DNA of 64,000 nt from assembly GCF_000233455.1 (NCBI RefSeq), contig NZ_JH376422.1, positions 63,817 to 127,816 of the forward strand, in the 5' to 3' direction. The translations under genes were made by a program, and so were the position numbers. The stretch's first letter is position 1. Every line of letters starts with the position of its first letter. Below, one piece after another: positions 36,493-45,319 of the stretch. The notes under the pieces are model-generated. The model made no database searches, was not told the origin of the DNA, and saw nothing but the letters and a program-made list of their open reading frames with translations. Origin of the DNA: [Clostridium] citroniae WAL-17108. GTDB taxonomy: Bacteria > Bacillota > Clostridia > Lachnospirales > Lachnospiraceae.

Positions 36493-37704
36493 CTAGTCTT
36501 TTAGGCACCCCATAAAGGAGATGCCGTTCCGGGGTGCTTTTACCCCGAAATAATCGCACACGCTTGCGCCCACATCGGAAAGGGATTTCCTGATACCCAG
36601 CCTTTTTCCGGCAACTCCCTTCCTGTACACCAAAAGGGGAACACACTCCCGCGTATGTTTGCTGTGCCCGATGTCCGGGTCATTTCCATGGTCAGCCATA
36701 ACCAGAAGCACATCCTCCTCGGTGAGAAGGGGAAGCAGTTCTCCGATGCCGCGGTCTGCTGTTTCCAGGATCTGTCTATAGACAGATGAAGACTGGGAAT
36801 GGCCGGCCAGGTCGGTCTCCTGCACATTGGTACAGATGAACCCTGTCTCCATGTGTCTGAAGGCATGGATGGTGTGCTCCATACACGCTTCGGTGGGCAC
36901 ACAGGAAATGCTTGTTCCTTTGTCATTTGCAACAATATCCGCCACTTTCCCAATGAGCGTGACAGGAATCCCGGCATCTGTCAGAATGGTAGGGGCCTGT
37001 ACATTTTTATCAACCCCGTATCCCAAGTGCAGGCACTGGTATCCCTGCTCATAGGATCTGGATTTAGCTGATGCGATCCCGATAAAGGCATGGTCCTTTG
37101 TCTCCTCCGCATTCCAAAGATCCTCCATGGAGTTTCCGGTCCCGCCAAACACGATCACACGGCCAACGGTCACCACCTCGCGGACCAGGCGGCCGATCTC
37201 ATATTCCTTTTCAAAGGGTATATAGTCCAGGGGAGCCGTCACATTGTAGCACATTCCAAGGTCCGCCTCCAGATTGTCGGCCACTGTCACAAAATCATCA
37301 CAGAGCACATACCGCAGCCCTTCCCTTTCAATAATCTCCACTTTATGCCCCTGTTCCCTGAGATGGCCGGCCACTGCATCCACTTTTTCCTGAAAGGGAT
37401 GGACATCCGGTTTTCGCGGAAATGTACCCATGATCTCCTGGTGTCCCATAAACGTATCAGCTCCAAAATGCATCAGCTCCGACTTTCCAAAGTTTGCATC
37501 TTCCCACATCTTCATACGGCTGCTCTCCGCCCCGTAAGCATTCATCAGCCCCAGACGTTCCAGGTTTGGAAGCTTCATATCAGGATGGTCCCTCAAAATA
37601 CTTCTCAGTGTATTTGCCTTCTCGTCCCCGGGACGCGCTGTCACAGCATCGTCCATTGCTCCTATTCCAAATCCGTCCAACACGATCACAACAAATCTCT
37701 TCAA
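36493..37704 (-). CDS. yhfW: YhfW-like phosphopentomutase-family metalloenzyme
   Basis: The 403-residue protein belongs to the alkaline phosphatase superfamily branch with phosphopentomutase: metal ligands are visible in VVIVLDGFGIGAM, NVQETDLAGHSQ, MADHGNDPDIGHSKHTREC. DeoB interconverts ribose 1- and 5-phosphates; YhfW is its paralogue of unknown substrate. I prefer YhfW because every other member of the E. coli yhf cluster is next to it. It overlaps the yhfX stop by 4 nt and is the last gene of the cluster. Confidence 0.85.
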   Translation of the reverse strand: MKRFVVIVLDGFGIGAMDDAVTARPGDEKANTLRSILRDHPDMKLPNLERLGLMNAYGAESSRMKMWEDANFGKSELMHFGADTFMGHQEIMGTFPRKPDVHPFQEKVDAVAGHLREQGHKVEIIEREGLRYVLCDDFVTVADNLEADLGMCYNVTAPLDYIPFEKEYEIGRLVREVVTVGRVIVFGGTGNSMEDLWNAEETKDHAFIGIASAKSRSYEQGYQCLHLGYGVDKNVQAPTILTDAGIPVTLIGKVADIVANDKGTSISCVPTEACMEHTIHAFRHMETGFICTNVQETDLAGHSQSSSVYRQILETADRGIGELLPLLTEEDVLLVMADHGNDPDIGHSKHTRECVPLLVYRKGVAGKRLGIRKSLSDVGASVCDYFGVKAPRNGISFMGCLKD

Positions 37705-38867
37705 AATTCTTCCTTCTTTCTTCCCTGGCTGTCATAAATACCTATGATCTCGGGACATCCTTTCCTGATTCCCTTTACCAGCGCCACATCGCTTCTTGTA
37801 ACAAAAATCTGGAAACGGAATGCCATGACCGCCGTATCTCCTACCGTGCATTCCTCTGATATTCCAAAATGATAATCAATGCTTTCATCCGTGGGCGGTA
37901 TCACCGTAAGGTCCCTGCTGTCTTTTAAACTTTTTCCCACCAGCACATGTTTCACATGGGACCGCCTGTAATGGCCGCCGCCAAAGCAGTAGGCATTTCC
38001 CATAAAATTATGGGAAACTTCACTGACATACACTACGGCCGGTATTTCCTCCAGATCATGTTCCGCATGCATGGGCGTGGTTCCGCTAAGTCCGTGTCCC
38101 GGCTCCCCGCAGTTGCCCCCAAACTCCACCATTTTGTCAATGGTATGGCAGCAGGTGGCGGAAGGGGTGTTCACCAGCGTCACGTCTACCCCGCAGGTCT
38201 TCAGGATTTCTACCGCGCATTTTACAGTCTCAAGATTCCTGGTGGGCAGCACATCCCCTGCCGTCTCATCATAGAGGTAACAGGGAAATGATGTCACGCC
38301 CTTGATCTCCAGCTGGGGGCACTCTGTCTTGATCCAGATCGCGGTTTCCTTCAGCTCATCCAGATGGAAGCCCGCTGTCTGCCCGGAATAGATCATGTCA
38401 AAATCACCGTATACCCGAAGCATCAAAGCCTGCCTGCGTCCAAGTTCAGCAGCCGCAGCCTGGATCTCCATGATTTTTTCCCTTGAATAAACCGTCATCA
38501 CCTCCGGCCCGTATGCCACCATATTCTTGATCAATGCTCCGGGTACCTGCACCAGGTGTCCCACATTGCCTATAGGGATATTGTGCCGCATCATCACAAG
38601 CCCTTCCCTGTAATCCACCACCACGGCGCCGCTGTATCCCAGTTCCACCAATGCCTTTGCCAGATAAGGATTCCTTCCGATCTGCTTTAGCATAAAGTAC
38701 AGCTTGATATGGTTCTCCTCTGCCTTGTGCAGCAGTCTGCGGGCATTTTCCAGAAATGCGTCCACGTCCACCACATAGGAATCCGGCAATATCCGCCCTT
38801 CCTGATGAAGCATGAATGCGGTTTCCGCCAGTTCCCGGTTCCGCCTGATTGTCTGGTTCAGAAACAT
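37701..38867 (-). CDS. yhfX: YhfX-like PLP-binding protein (alanine racemase-like fold)
   Basis: The 388-residue protein has the N-terminal barrel of fold-type III PLP enzymes: LYFMLKQIGRNPYLAKAL holds the PLP lysine, MLRVYGDFDMIYSGQTAGF and the C-terminal MAFRFQIFVTRSDVALV are YhfX-like. Length equals that of E. coli YhfX. The expected reaction is racemisation or another PLP reaction at a C-alpha; the substrate is unknown. AAAGGG lies before its ATG, which overlaps the yhfS stop. Confidence 0.88.
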   Translation of the reverse strand: MFLNQTIRRNRELAETAFMLHQEGRILPDSYVVDVDAFLENARRLLHKAEENHIKLYFMLKQIGRNPYLAKALVELGYSGAVVVDYREGLVMMRHNIPIGNVGHLVQVPGALIKNMVAYGPEVMTVYSREKIMEIQAAAAELGRRQALMLRVYGDFDMIYSGQTAGFHLDELKETAIWIKTECPQLEIKGVTSFPCYLYDETAGDVLPTRNLETVKCAVEILKTCGVDVTLVNTPSATCCHTIDKMVEFGGNCGEPGHGLSGTTPMHAEHDLEEIPAVVYVSEVSHNFMGNAYCFGGGHYRRSHVKHVLVGKSLKDSRDLTVIPPTDESIDYHFGISEECTVGDTAVMAFRFQIFVTRSDVALVKGIRKGCPEIIGIYDSQGRKKEEF

Positions 38868-39962
38868 CTACTTCACCCTTTCTATCGATTCCTTTATGAT
38901 CCTCAAAATGGTATCCGCCCCTGCACGCATGGGATTGATCCGGATCATGCGGTGCTCCAGGGTGGGATCCGCTTTCCGGAAGGTTCCGGACACCCTGTAG
39001 AACATGGGGATCATCTCGTATTTGGATTCCGCTCCCACCGGGTTAGGCGCTGCTCCCAGCTTCTCCGCTTCCTCCAGCACCTTTTCCGCAATATTTTCAT
39101 AAAATTCAACCAGAAGCACCTTGGACTGGGCATTGGCCAGAAATGCATCCCTTACCTGGGGGATCTCCCCTGCCTTAAGCCTGTTTACACACTCCTCATT
39201 GACCTGAGCCTGGATCGCCAGTGCCACAGGTGCATAGATCAGGCCATGGAGCACATCCAGCGCCTCATGTCCCTGGGTCTGCATTCCTCCGGAATAGCTC
39301 TCCGATATGAGTCGGTCTATATATTGCTTCTTTCCTGCGATCACGCCGATACCCTCCGGCCCCAGGAGCTTAAAGGCTGAAAAGCAGGACAGGTCAGCGC
39401 CGCACTGTACCCCGATGTCCTTTACCTTCATCACCGCGTAATTGTCATCGGTCAGGACCGGAATATCCCTTACCGCTTTGATGGTTTTTACCACCTCATG
39501 CATATCATAGCAATCATCCAGCTTCTGCCTGGTATACTGCACCAGAGCGCCCTTAATATCCGGATCAGCACGAAGCACTGCCTCAACATCCGGCAGATCA
39601 TTAAAGTCAGCTTCCACAGGCACCAGACCCAGCATGTCAAAGGACGTGCCGGTGGTATTGTAAACCGGCGCCTTATGGACCAGTATCTTATCCCCGCATG
39701 TCAGCATGGCGTGGAGACCGAACCGGATGGCTCCGCTTCCGGCTCCCCTGACCAGCACGCAGGCCTCTGTATCAAAAATACGGGCGATCACCTGTTCTAC
39801 CTTGCTGGTGGTCACCGGTTTGTTGAGCCCCATCACCACGCCAAGATCACCCCTGTTTAAAAACTCGTGTCCTTCAAATTCTCTTGTGATACAGTCCGTC
39901 ACCTTAAACTGAAGCTTCATTGCCTCCTCAAGGGACAGGCTGTATAACGGATATGTCTGCAT
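38868..39962 (-). CDS. yhfS: YhfS-like PLP-dependent aminotransferase/lyase
   Basis: The 364-residue fold-type I PLP enzyme has RGAGSGAIRFGLHAML, VLTDDNYAVMKVKDIG and the PLP lysine in SCFSAFKLLGPEG. It resembles aromatic-lyase and cystathionine-synthase-like enzymes and matches YhfS (361 residues in E. coli). The start at 39962 has GAGGAGG upstream; the longer frame is rejected. It lies 26 nt after php. A reaction on an amino acid intermediate is likely but not defined. Confidence 0.88.
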   Translation of the reverse strand: MQTYPLYSLSLEEAMKLQFKVTDCITREFEGHEFLNRGDLGVVMGLNKPVTTSKVEQVIARIFDTEACVLVRGAGSGAIRFGLHAMLTCGDKILVHKAPVYNTTGTSFDMLGLVPVEADFNDLPDVEAVLRADPDIKGALVQYTRQKLDDCYDMHEVVKTIKAVRDIPVLTDDNYAVMKVKDIGVQCGADLSCFSAFKLLGPEGIGVIAGKKQYIDRLISESYSGGMQTQGHEALDVLHGLIYAPVALAIQAQVNEECVNRLKAGEIPQVRDAFLANAQSKVLLVEFYENIAEKVLEEAEKLGAAPNPVGAESKYEMIPMFYRVSGTFRKADPTLEHRMIRINPMRAGADTILRIIKESIERVK

Positions 39963-39988
39963 ATCTGAAACCTCCTCGTTATGAGCAC

Positions 39989-40900
39989 TTAGCATCCGGC
40001 TCCCAAAAGGATCCTCCTCGGATTCTCCCTTAAGAGCATATCGATCTGTGCCTGTGTAAAGCCGCTTTCTGACAGCAGGGGAAGGAATGACTGGAACATG
40101 TACGCATATCCGATCCCTCCCCTGTACTTTAGATGGGACTTTCTTGTGATATCCATGGAAAGCACCACCTGGGAAAGCATTCCCTCCTCATGAATCCGCT
40201 TCAGCGCCTCTGCCCGGAAGGTATCCGGACAGTAATTCAGTTTCCCCACCGTGTCAAATCCCACATTGACTCCCCTTCTCAAAACCGAGAGTATGGTTTC
40301 TATGTTCTGTGACAGATCCATATGTCCGATGATGATCTTCTCGGGCTTTACTCCGCGTTCCATCAGATAATCCGCCTGCTCTGCCCCCATGGTCCCCAGG
40401 GTGGTATGGGTGGTTACCGGCACGCCTGTCTTGACCGCTGCCGCTGCCATGGCGTCAAATACTTTTTTCTCCATATCCGTCATCTGCTGTTTACTGGTTC
40501 CAAACTCCCCGATTACGGACGCGCACATACCGGTATCACCGGGCACAGGCTCCCATGACCTATCAATCCCCTGGGTCAGTTCCCGTTCCATCAGCTGAGC
40601 CAGTTCCTCCGCCGGCTTGCCGTACACACAGTCCGGCAGGAACGGCTCCTTATAAAACCCGGTGGATACAATAATGTTGATCCCCGTCTGCTCAGATACC
40701 CTTTTGATATACTCCACATTCCTGCCCATTCCCAGGTTTGTCACTTCCAGAATATTTCTAACTCCATATCCGTACAGGCTTTTAAACTCTTTTACCGTCT
40801 CCTCAAAGCAGTCCAGCCTGCAGTCCTCATCCTTTTTTACACCTGACAAATCAATTGTCACATGCTCATGCATCAGCGTATAACCATCTATCAGCTTCAT
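39989..40900 (-). CDS. php: phosphotriesterase homology protein (Php/YhfV-like)
   Basis: The 303-residue protein belongs to the amidohydrolase superfamily. The first metal motif is HEHVTIDL (His-x-His), a Glu in SVIGEFGTSK sits at the bridging position where phosphotriesterase has a carbamylated Lys, and further His and Asp ligands are in IIGHMDLSQN and VVLSMDITRK. Php-type enzymes usually open lactones or phosphoesters. The start at 40900 has TTGGAG upstream. It follows the yhfT fusion by 71 nt. Confidence 0.88.
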   Translation of the reverse strand: MKLIDGYTLMHEHVTIDLSGVKKDEDCRLDCFEETVKEFKSLYGYGVRNILEVTNLGMGRNVEYIKRVSEQTGINIIVSTGFYKEPFLPDCVYGKPAEELAQLMERELTQGIDRSWEPVPGDTGMCASVIGEFGTSKQQMTDMEKKVFDAMAAAAVKTGVPVTTHTTLGTMGAEQADYLMERGVKPEKIIIGHMDLSQNIETILSVLRRGVNVGFDTVGKLNYCPDTFRAEALKRIHEEGMLSQVVLSMDITRKSHLKYRGGIGYAYMFQSFLPLLSESGFTQAQIDMLLRENPRRILLGAGC

Positions 40901-40971
40901 TTTTCTCCAATCTCCCCAGGAGCATTGATCCCGTGTCCATAACACATTTCAATTTTTCTTAACATATATAT

Positions 40972-43278
40972 CTAAAAATACATATCCAGGTTCAGGAAAT
41001 ACCTGTCCACCAGTTCACTTCTCTCACAGCAGTGATTCTCTGCCGCCCTTAACATTGCGCCGATGTCCTGGGGATGGCTCTCACAGATCAGGAGGGTCGT
41101 CATCCCCAGTCTTCGCCCGGGCACGGCCACCGCGCTTTTCCCGCACATATTGACGATCCGCATCAGGCCTTTTCCTGCCAGACGCTGCCGCTCCCCTGTC
41201 ATCTCATCAAAATGTCCGAAAACAGAATCCCCCATCCCCTGTACATCCACCGGTCCCTCTTCTGAAACCAGCATTTTACCCCTTACAACATGTTCCCGAA
41301 GATAGGATATGAGTTTTTCCCGGGAACCGTAGATGTCCTCATTACATGGAACTGTCTCTGTTACCAGTTCCATGTTTCTTCTGTTATATTCAATGCCGGC
41401 CCTGCTGCCCCTTAACTCACATTTCAAATCCAAAACCGTATCCACTGCTCCTATGAGCACACTCCACTCCCTTGCGATCAAGCCCACAGAGGGCGAGAAC
41501 GGAATCCGGTCAGTGGACAGCCTTTTATACTGCTTCATATGTTCCTCTTCTATGAGCGGGGAAATGAATCCGTACAGATTCAGTGCAGCTGCAGGCGCCA
41601 GCACGGAGCCGCCCCCGTCTGTGCCCACTCCCAGGTCATTGATCCCATAGAACACGTTAAGCGCCGTTCCGCTGCTGGAACCGGTCATCCACCGGCCGGT
41701 CAGGGGATTTACAAGCCTTAAGTCCACAGCCCTTCCTCCCAGGGACATAAGATCCCGGGTATGCTTTAAGAAACCGCCTTCCTCCAGCCTTTTTATCAGG
41801 CTGTCCGGGATTATGGGCGTATCTTTGATCCCCATATAATACGCGTCCCCATGTTCTGCCTGGGCCGCTGCCACCCGGTCGATAACACAGGGGTAGACAG
41901 CGGTTACGGACCCATACGGGTTTTTCAGCCCCAGGAAAGACTTCTTAGCGTATGTCTCAATCCTTTTATCCATTTTCATCCTAACCTTTATCAGCCCGAT
42001 CACAAGGAGAAGGTTCAGCAGGACACCAAAAATAATACATGCCACAGGTCCTACAGCCAGATCTACAATGGGTTTCTTGGCTTTCTTATTCAGCAGGAAG
42101 GCGCCGATCACAAACAGCGCTCCGATCCCCGTGTACCCGGATGCGGATGCGGACATCTTCTCAGCCGCCACAATACCGCCTGATAACAGGGCGACCTCCA
42201 GCACCTTGTTCATTGATGTACGCACATACTCACCCATGTCCTTAACTCCCGGAAATCGGTCCATTCCCTTTGCAAACAAGTCGATCAGGGCAATCTCAAC
42301 CACCATGATCACAACGCCCGCCACAAATGCAAAGAGTGGGTTTCCGTGAAGAAAAAGACCTGCCACAAACACAAAGGTACAGCCGGCCGCACCGTAAACA
42401 CCGGTTACAATGGCTGTTGTAAATACCAAGGGAATGAAACCGATCGCCCTTGCCAGTGCTGTCAGCGCCGCATTGGTATACTCTCCCTCTGCCAAAAGGG
42501 CCAGGGAAGCCGGGTCGCCTGCAATCATGGACATACTTGTTCCGGCTGCGATCAGACCACCCATCACCGCAAGGATAAGCCAGTTCTTGCGGATACGTGA
42601 AACATTTCCCTCAAACCCCAGGGTGAGTGCTTCATTATTCTTCTCTGTTCCTTTTTTCTGCGCCGCGTAGAAGATCATCAGCAGCATACCTGCCAGCATT
42701 GCCATACCTTCTGCATTCAGCGCCACCGATTTGCTGCTGATGGTAAACACGCCAAACTTTTTAATCAGATAATAGATCAGTACGGTTGCCAGTCCCGTGA
42801 TCATGCCTTTTTTGAAACCATGCTGATATGCAACTCCCACTGCCGGGAACACTGCAAATCCGACCGTCACATAACCTGAAACACTGCCCAGATCATTGGT
42901 AAAGTTGTAGGGCATCATGGAAAACAGGTTTACGATAAACTCAAGTCCTGCAAGGATCGCAAGCCCGTACACCGCGCCAATGGCTGCTGACAGGACCATA
43001 CCGGTCTTTGTATCGGGACAGAACGATCCGATCATATCCGTTGTCAGCAGGAGACAGTGGATCAATATGATGCTGGCTGCAATGGATGTGGGGATACCAA
43101 ATCCGATCACCAGCCCGAAGCTGATGGCAAAGCTCATGGCCGCCAGTTCTTTTCTTGAGATTTCCTTATTAAAATACTGGCCCACGATGGGTCTGAATCC
43201 ATCGTTAAATACGGCAATACCCTGATTTGATAAAACGGATGCAAGCGCTCCGATCAAAGCAATCACTATATATTTCAT
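40972..43278 (-). CDS. yhfT: YhfT permease fused to an amidase-signature domain
   Basis: The 768-residue protein has a YhfT-like integral membrane part (residues 1 to about 438, about ten to twelve hydrophobic segments, the length of E. coli YhfT) followed by about 330 residues with amidase-signature motifs: the catalytic Lys in GIKDTP (about 485), the Ser cluster in TGSSSGTALN (about 534-536) and the nucleophile Ser in GTDGGGSVLAPAA (about 558). This would place an amide hydrolase on the cytoplasmic end of a transporter. An internal ATG (about 41979) with AAAGG before it could also give a free amidase. The amidase part is shorter than typical family members. It overlaps the yhfU stop (ATGA). 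Confidence 0.85.
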   Translation of the reverse strand: MKYIVIALIGALASVLSNQGIAVFNDGFRPIVGQYFNKEISRKELAAMSFAISFGLVIGFGIPTSIAASIILIHCLLLTTDMIGSFCPDTKTGMVLSAAIGAVYGLAILAGLEFIVNLFSMMPYNFTNDLGSVSGYVTVGFAVFPAVGVAYQHGFKKGMITGLATVLIYYLIKKFGVFTISSKSVALNAEGMAMLAGMLLMIFYAAQKKGTEKNNEALTLGFEGNVSRIRKNWLILAVMGGLIAAGTSMSMIAGDPASLALLAEGEYTNAALTALARAIGFIPLVFTTAIVTGVYGAAGCTFVFVAGLFLHGNPLFAFVAGVVIMVVEIALIDLFAKGMDRFPGVKDMGEYVRTSMNKVLEVALLSGGIVAAEKMSASASGYTGIGALFVIGAFLLNKKAKKPIVDLAVGPVACIIFGVLLNLLLVIGLIKVRMKMDKRIETYAKKSFLGLKNPYGSVTAVYPCVIDRVAAAQAEHGDAYYMGIKDTPIIPDSLIKRLEEGGFLKHTRDLMSLGGRAVDLRLVNPLTGRWMTGSSSGTALNVFYGINDLGVGTDGGGSVLAPAAALNLYGFISPLIEEEHMKQYKRLSTDRIPFSPSVGLIAREWSVLIGAVDTVLDLKCELRGSRAGIEYNRRNMELVTETVPCNEDIYGSREKLISYLREHVVRGKMLVSEEGPVDVQGMGDSVFGHFDEMTGERQRLAGKGLMRIVNMCGKSAVAVPGRRLGMTTLLICESHPQDIGAMLRAAENHCCERSELVDRYFLNLDMYF

Positions 43279-43655
43279 AATGTCCCCTCTTCTTTCTTAA
43301 CCATTGCGTTTAACAGTACCGGCACAACAGCATCCTTGTGCTGTGCAGTGAAGCCAAAGGCAACCTTCCCGTCCCTTACCTCAGCTTCGATCTCCTCATC
43401 GCTTCTGATCTGGCCTGGCATGGATACGGTGGCACACTTGGCCTTCCCAAGAATGGCCAGCGCCATGGCAAGGGCACCGCCGCCCCCGGTATTACATGCT
43501 CCCACATAATAATCATACTGTCCTGTCTTCATACCCATGGTTGCATCCAGATCACCTTTTACAGTTACCACAGCCTTTTCACCCAGCTGTTTTTCGATCA
43601 GGGAAGCAATCTCTTCCTTATCGATCTGTCCTCCTACAACAATCTTCATCATCAT
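43275..43655 (-). CDS. yhfU: YhfU-like protein (DUF2620)
   Basis: The 126-residue protein starts MMMKIVVGGQIDKEEIASLIEKQLG and contains GACNTGGGGALAMALAILG and KVAFGFTAQHKDAVVPVLL, the DUF2620 pattern of YhfU. The glycine-rich loop hints at nucleotide or phosphate binding, but no function is established. AGGAGGG precedes the start. It lies between the PRD protein gene and yhfT and is translationally coupled to the latter. Confidence 0.85.
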   Translation of the reverse strand: MMMKIVVGGQIDKEEIASLIEKQLGEKAVVTVKGDLDATMGMKTGQYDYYVGACNTGGGGALAMALAILGKAKCATVSMPGQIRSDEEIEAEVRDGKVAFGFTAQHKDAVVPVLLNAMVKKEEGTL

Positions 43656-43700
43656 TTACCCTCCTATTCTTGTGTCTCACTCATTTCCTTCACCTCTGCA

Positions 43701-44063
43701 TCACCGGCTTAAGAGATTGCATAAATGAACGGAAAGAAAGTCTCTTTCTGTTTCCGGGAATTGAATATCGGTATATAAAAGCATCTCATCCCTCAGCTTC
43801 ACCGCGTCCTCAAACACCGGTTCCAGCTTTACTGCCTCAAATATAGCCGCGTCCATGGGATTTTCCTCTGTTCCCTCCTCTGCCCGTTTACCTGCCATGG
43901 CCAGGTGTGTAAAAAACATCTCCGCCCTGTCCTGGAGAACATCCGGTTTCTGTTCCAGGACCATATCGATCATCTGCCTTGTATATGCTGCAACTTTCTG
44001 GCTGATCACCTGGTTGTCTTCCAGAATTGACACCCTGAAGTACAGTGTTTCTTTTAAATCCAT
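43701..44063 (-). CDS. yhfY: YhfY-like single PRD-domain protein
   Basis: The 120-residue protein (start at 44063, GGAGG upstream) is a stand-alone PTS regulation domain: LYFRVSILEDNQVISQKVAAYTRQMIDMVL, MFFTHLAMAGKRAEEG (His of the PRD) and TERDFLSVHLCNLL (second His) match PRDs. It has no DNA- or RNA-binding domain, so it may sense PTS phosphorylation and act on another protein, such as YhfZ. This fits the E. coli cluster, where yhfY is also a lone PRD. Confidence 0.85.
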   Translation of the reverse strand: MDLKETLYFRVSILEDNQVISQKVAAYTRQMIDMVLEQKPDVLQDRAEMFFTHLAMAGKRAEEGTEENPMDAAIFEAVKLEPVFEDAVKLRDEMLLYTDIQFPETERDFLSVHLCNLLSR

Positions 44064-44113
44064 CTTTCTTCCACCCTCCAATATACATTTTTTTGTACTT
44101 TACGTCATATATG

Positions 44114-44136
44114 AAAGAGCGTCAGCGGCGCTCTTT
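44114..44136 (-). terminator. hairpin between yhfZ and yhfY
   Basis: AAAGAGCG and CGCTCTTT flank a 7-nt loop in the 103-nt gap between yhfZ and yhfY, the widest gap in the cluster. Only a short T stretch follows, so it could be an attenuator, partial terminator or processing hairpin. Confidence 0.45.
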
Positions 44137-44166
44137 TATATTCACCAAAACACTCGCAGTGAAATG

Positions 44167-45099
44167 CTAGAAATAGGGCTGCCTGATACCTTCCCTTACC
44201 TCTCCCAGAATCTTTAAAGTCATCTCCACACTGATATTCTTTCTCAGCAGTTCGGCCAGGTAATCATTCCCTTTTCTGATCACCATCACCGCGGTGGAGA
44301 ACAGGTTATTATATTCATTCTCTGCCAGGAATACGATCTTCAGATCATCCAGGCGGTGATTCTCGATCATATCATCATAGTTCCACACGCCTGCGTCAAT
44401 GGTCCCGTCCAAAAGCGCGGAGATCGTCTGCTGGGTTCTCAGATTCACCAGCCGGACCTTCTTATTCTTAGTCAGGTTCTGTGTGATCTTGCTCTGGTCC
44501 AGGGAATCCTCGTCATAGGCCACCTTCATGCCGTCCATGATCCCCTCGGCAGACTTGTCCCTGAGCAAAAGAATGTGCTTTGACAGGAAACTGCCCGCCC
44601 CAAAGTTCATCAGGCACTCGATCTCCCTTCCACAGGAGATGGCATGTTCCGCTGCATACTGGGATACCACTGCAAACTGGTATGTGCCTGATTCCACCAT
44701 CTGGATCCTGCCTACCGCCCCTCTTGCATACGCCATGTTAAACTTAAGGCGCTTAAACTGTTCATAGATGGCTGTGGCAAACCCTTCATAGGTCTGGGAA
44801 TAGGGAAGGGGCATAATGCCCATGATCTCCCTCTGCAGACAGCTTTCCTGAAGCTTTATGTAGTCAAGGGCCTCAATGTACGTTCCCTGATGTCCGTGAT
44901 GGGCCAGAGTGACAGCGCCCATGTCCTTCAGGTAGTTAAAGGCATTCTGCATGGTTCCCCTGGACACCTGAAATTCCTCCTGGTAATAGGAAATAGGGGC
45001 AATGCGGTCTCCCACATCCTTGGACAGCAGATCCATAGCCAGCTTGCTGATGGTAACACCCTTTTTCTGATATAAAACCTGATTGGCATCCTGCTTCAT
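44167..45099 (-). CDS. yhfZ: YhfZ-like transcriptional regulator
   Basis: The 310-residue protein has an N-terminal helix-turn-helix of GntR type (DRIAPISYYQEEFQVSRGTMQNAFNYLKDMGAV) and a C-terminal periplasmic-binding-like ligand domain (residues about 95-300: YEGFATAIYEQFKRLKFNMAYARGAVGRIQMVESG and LDGTIDAGVWNYDD). This matches YhfZ. The start at 45099 has GGAAGG upstream; the TTG 12 codons earlier is less likely. It is the first gene of the cluster and probably controls it in response to the pathway substrate. Confidence 0.88.
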   Translation of the reverse strand: MKQDANQVLYQKKGVTISKLAMDLLSKDVGDRIAPISYYQEEFQVSRGTMQNAFNYLKDMGAVTLAHHGHQGTYIEALDYIKLQESCLQREIMGIMPLPYSQTYEGFATAIYEQFKRLKFNMAYARGAVGRIQMVESGTYQFAVVSQYAAEHAISCGREIECLMNFGAGSFLSKHILLLRDKSAEGIMDGMKVAYDEDSLDQSKITQNLTKNKKVRLVNLRTQQTISALLDGTIDAGVWNYDDMIENHRLDDLKIVFLAENEYNNLFSTAVMVIRKGNDYLAELLRKNISVEMTLKILGEVREGIRQPYF

Positions 45100-45158
45100 A
45101 AACCTTCCACCCCTTTGGCACAAACCAATGTTCAAAATTTTGTACCTTGTATGGATTT

Positions 45159-45187
45159 ATCATAACATTCCTGCTTTGTGTTGTCAA
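45159..45187 (-). promoter_or_regulatory. promoter of the yhf cluster
   Basis: On the minus strand TTGACA (45182-45187) and TATGAT (45159-45164) are separated by 17 bp, about 60 bp before yhfZ. Confidence 0.75.
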
Positions 45188-45252
45188 GTATAAACTTACC
45201 CTAAGAGACCAAGTGCACACACGCACCCTGTACGCTGAGGATATGGATCCGC

Positions 45253-45298
45253 AAAAAACTCCCCGCCCCATATTTTTATGGAATATAGACAAGGAGTT
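45253..45298 (-). terminator. terminator of the hydrogenase sensory operon
   Basis: On the minus strand AACTCC pairs with GGAGTT, with an inner CCATA/TATGG stem, and six Ts follow. It lies about 20 nt after the PHP gene stop. Confidence 0.75.
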
Positions 45299-45319
45299 GG
45301 TATTTTTGTCCAAATAATC

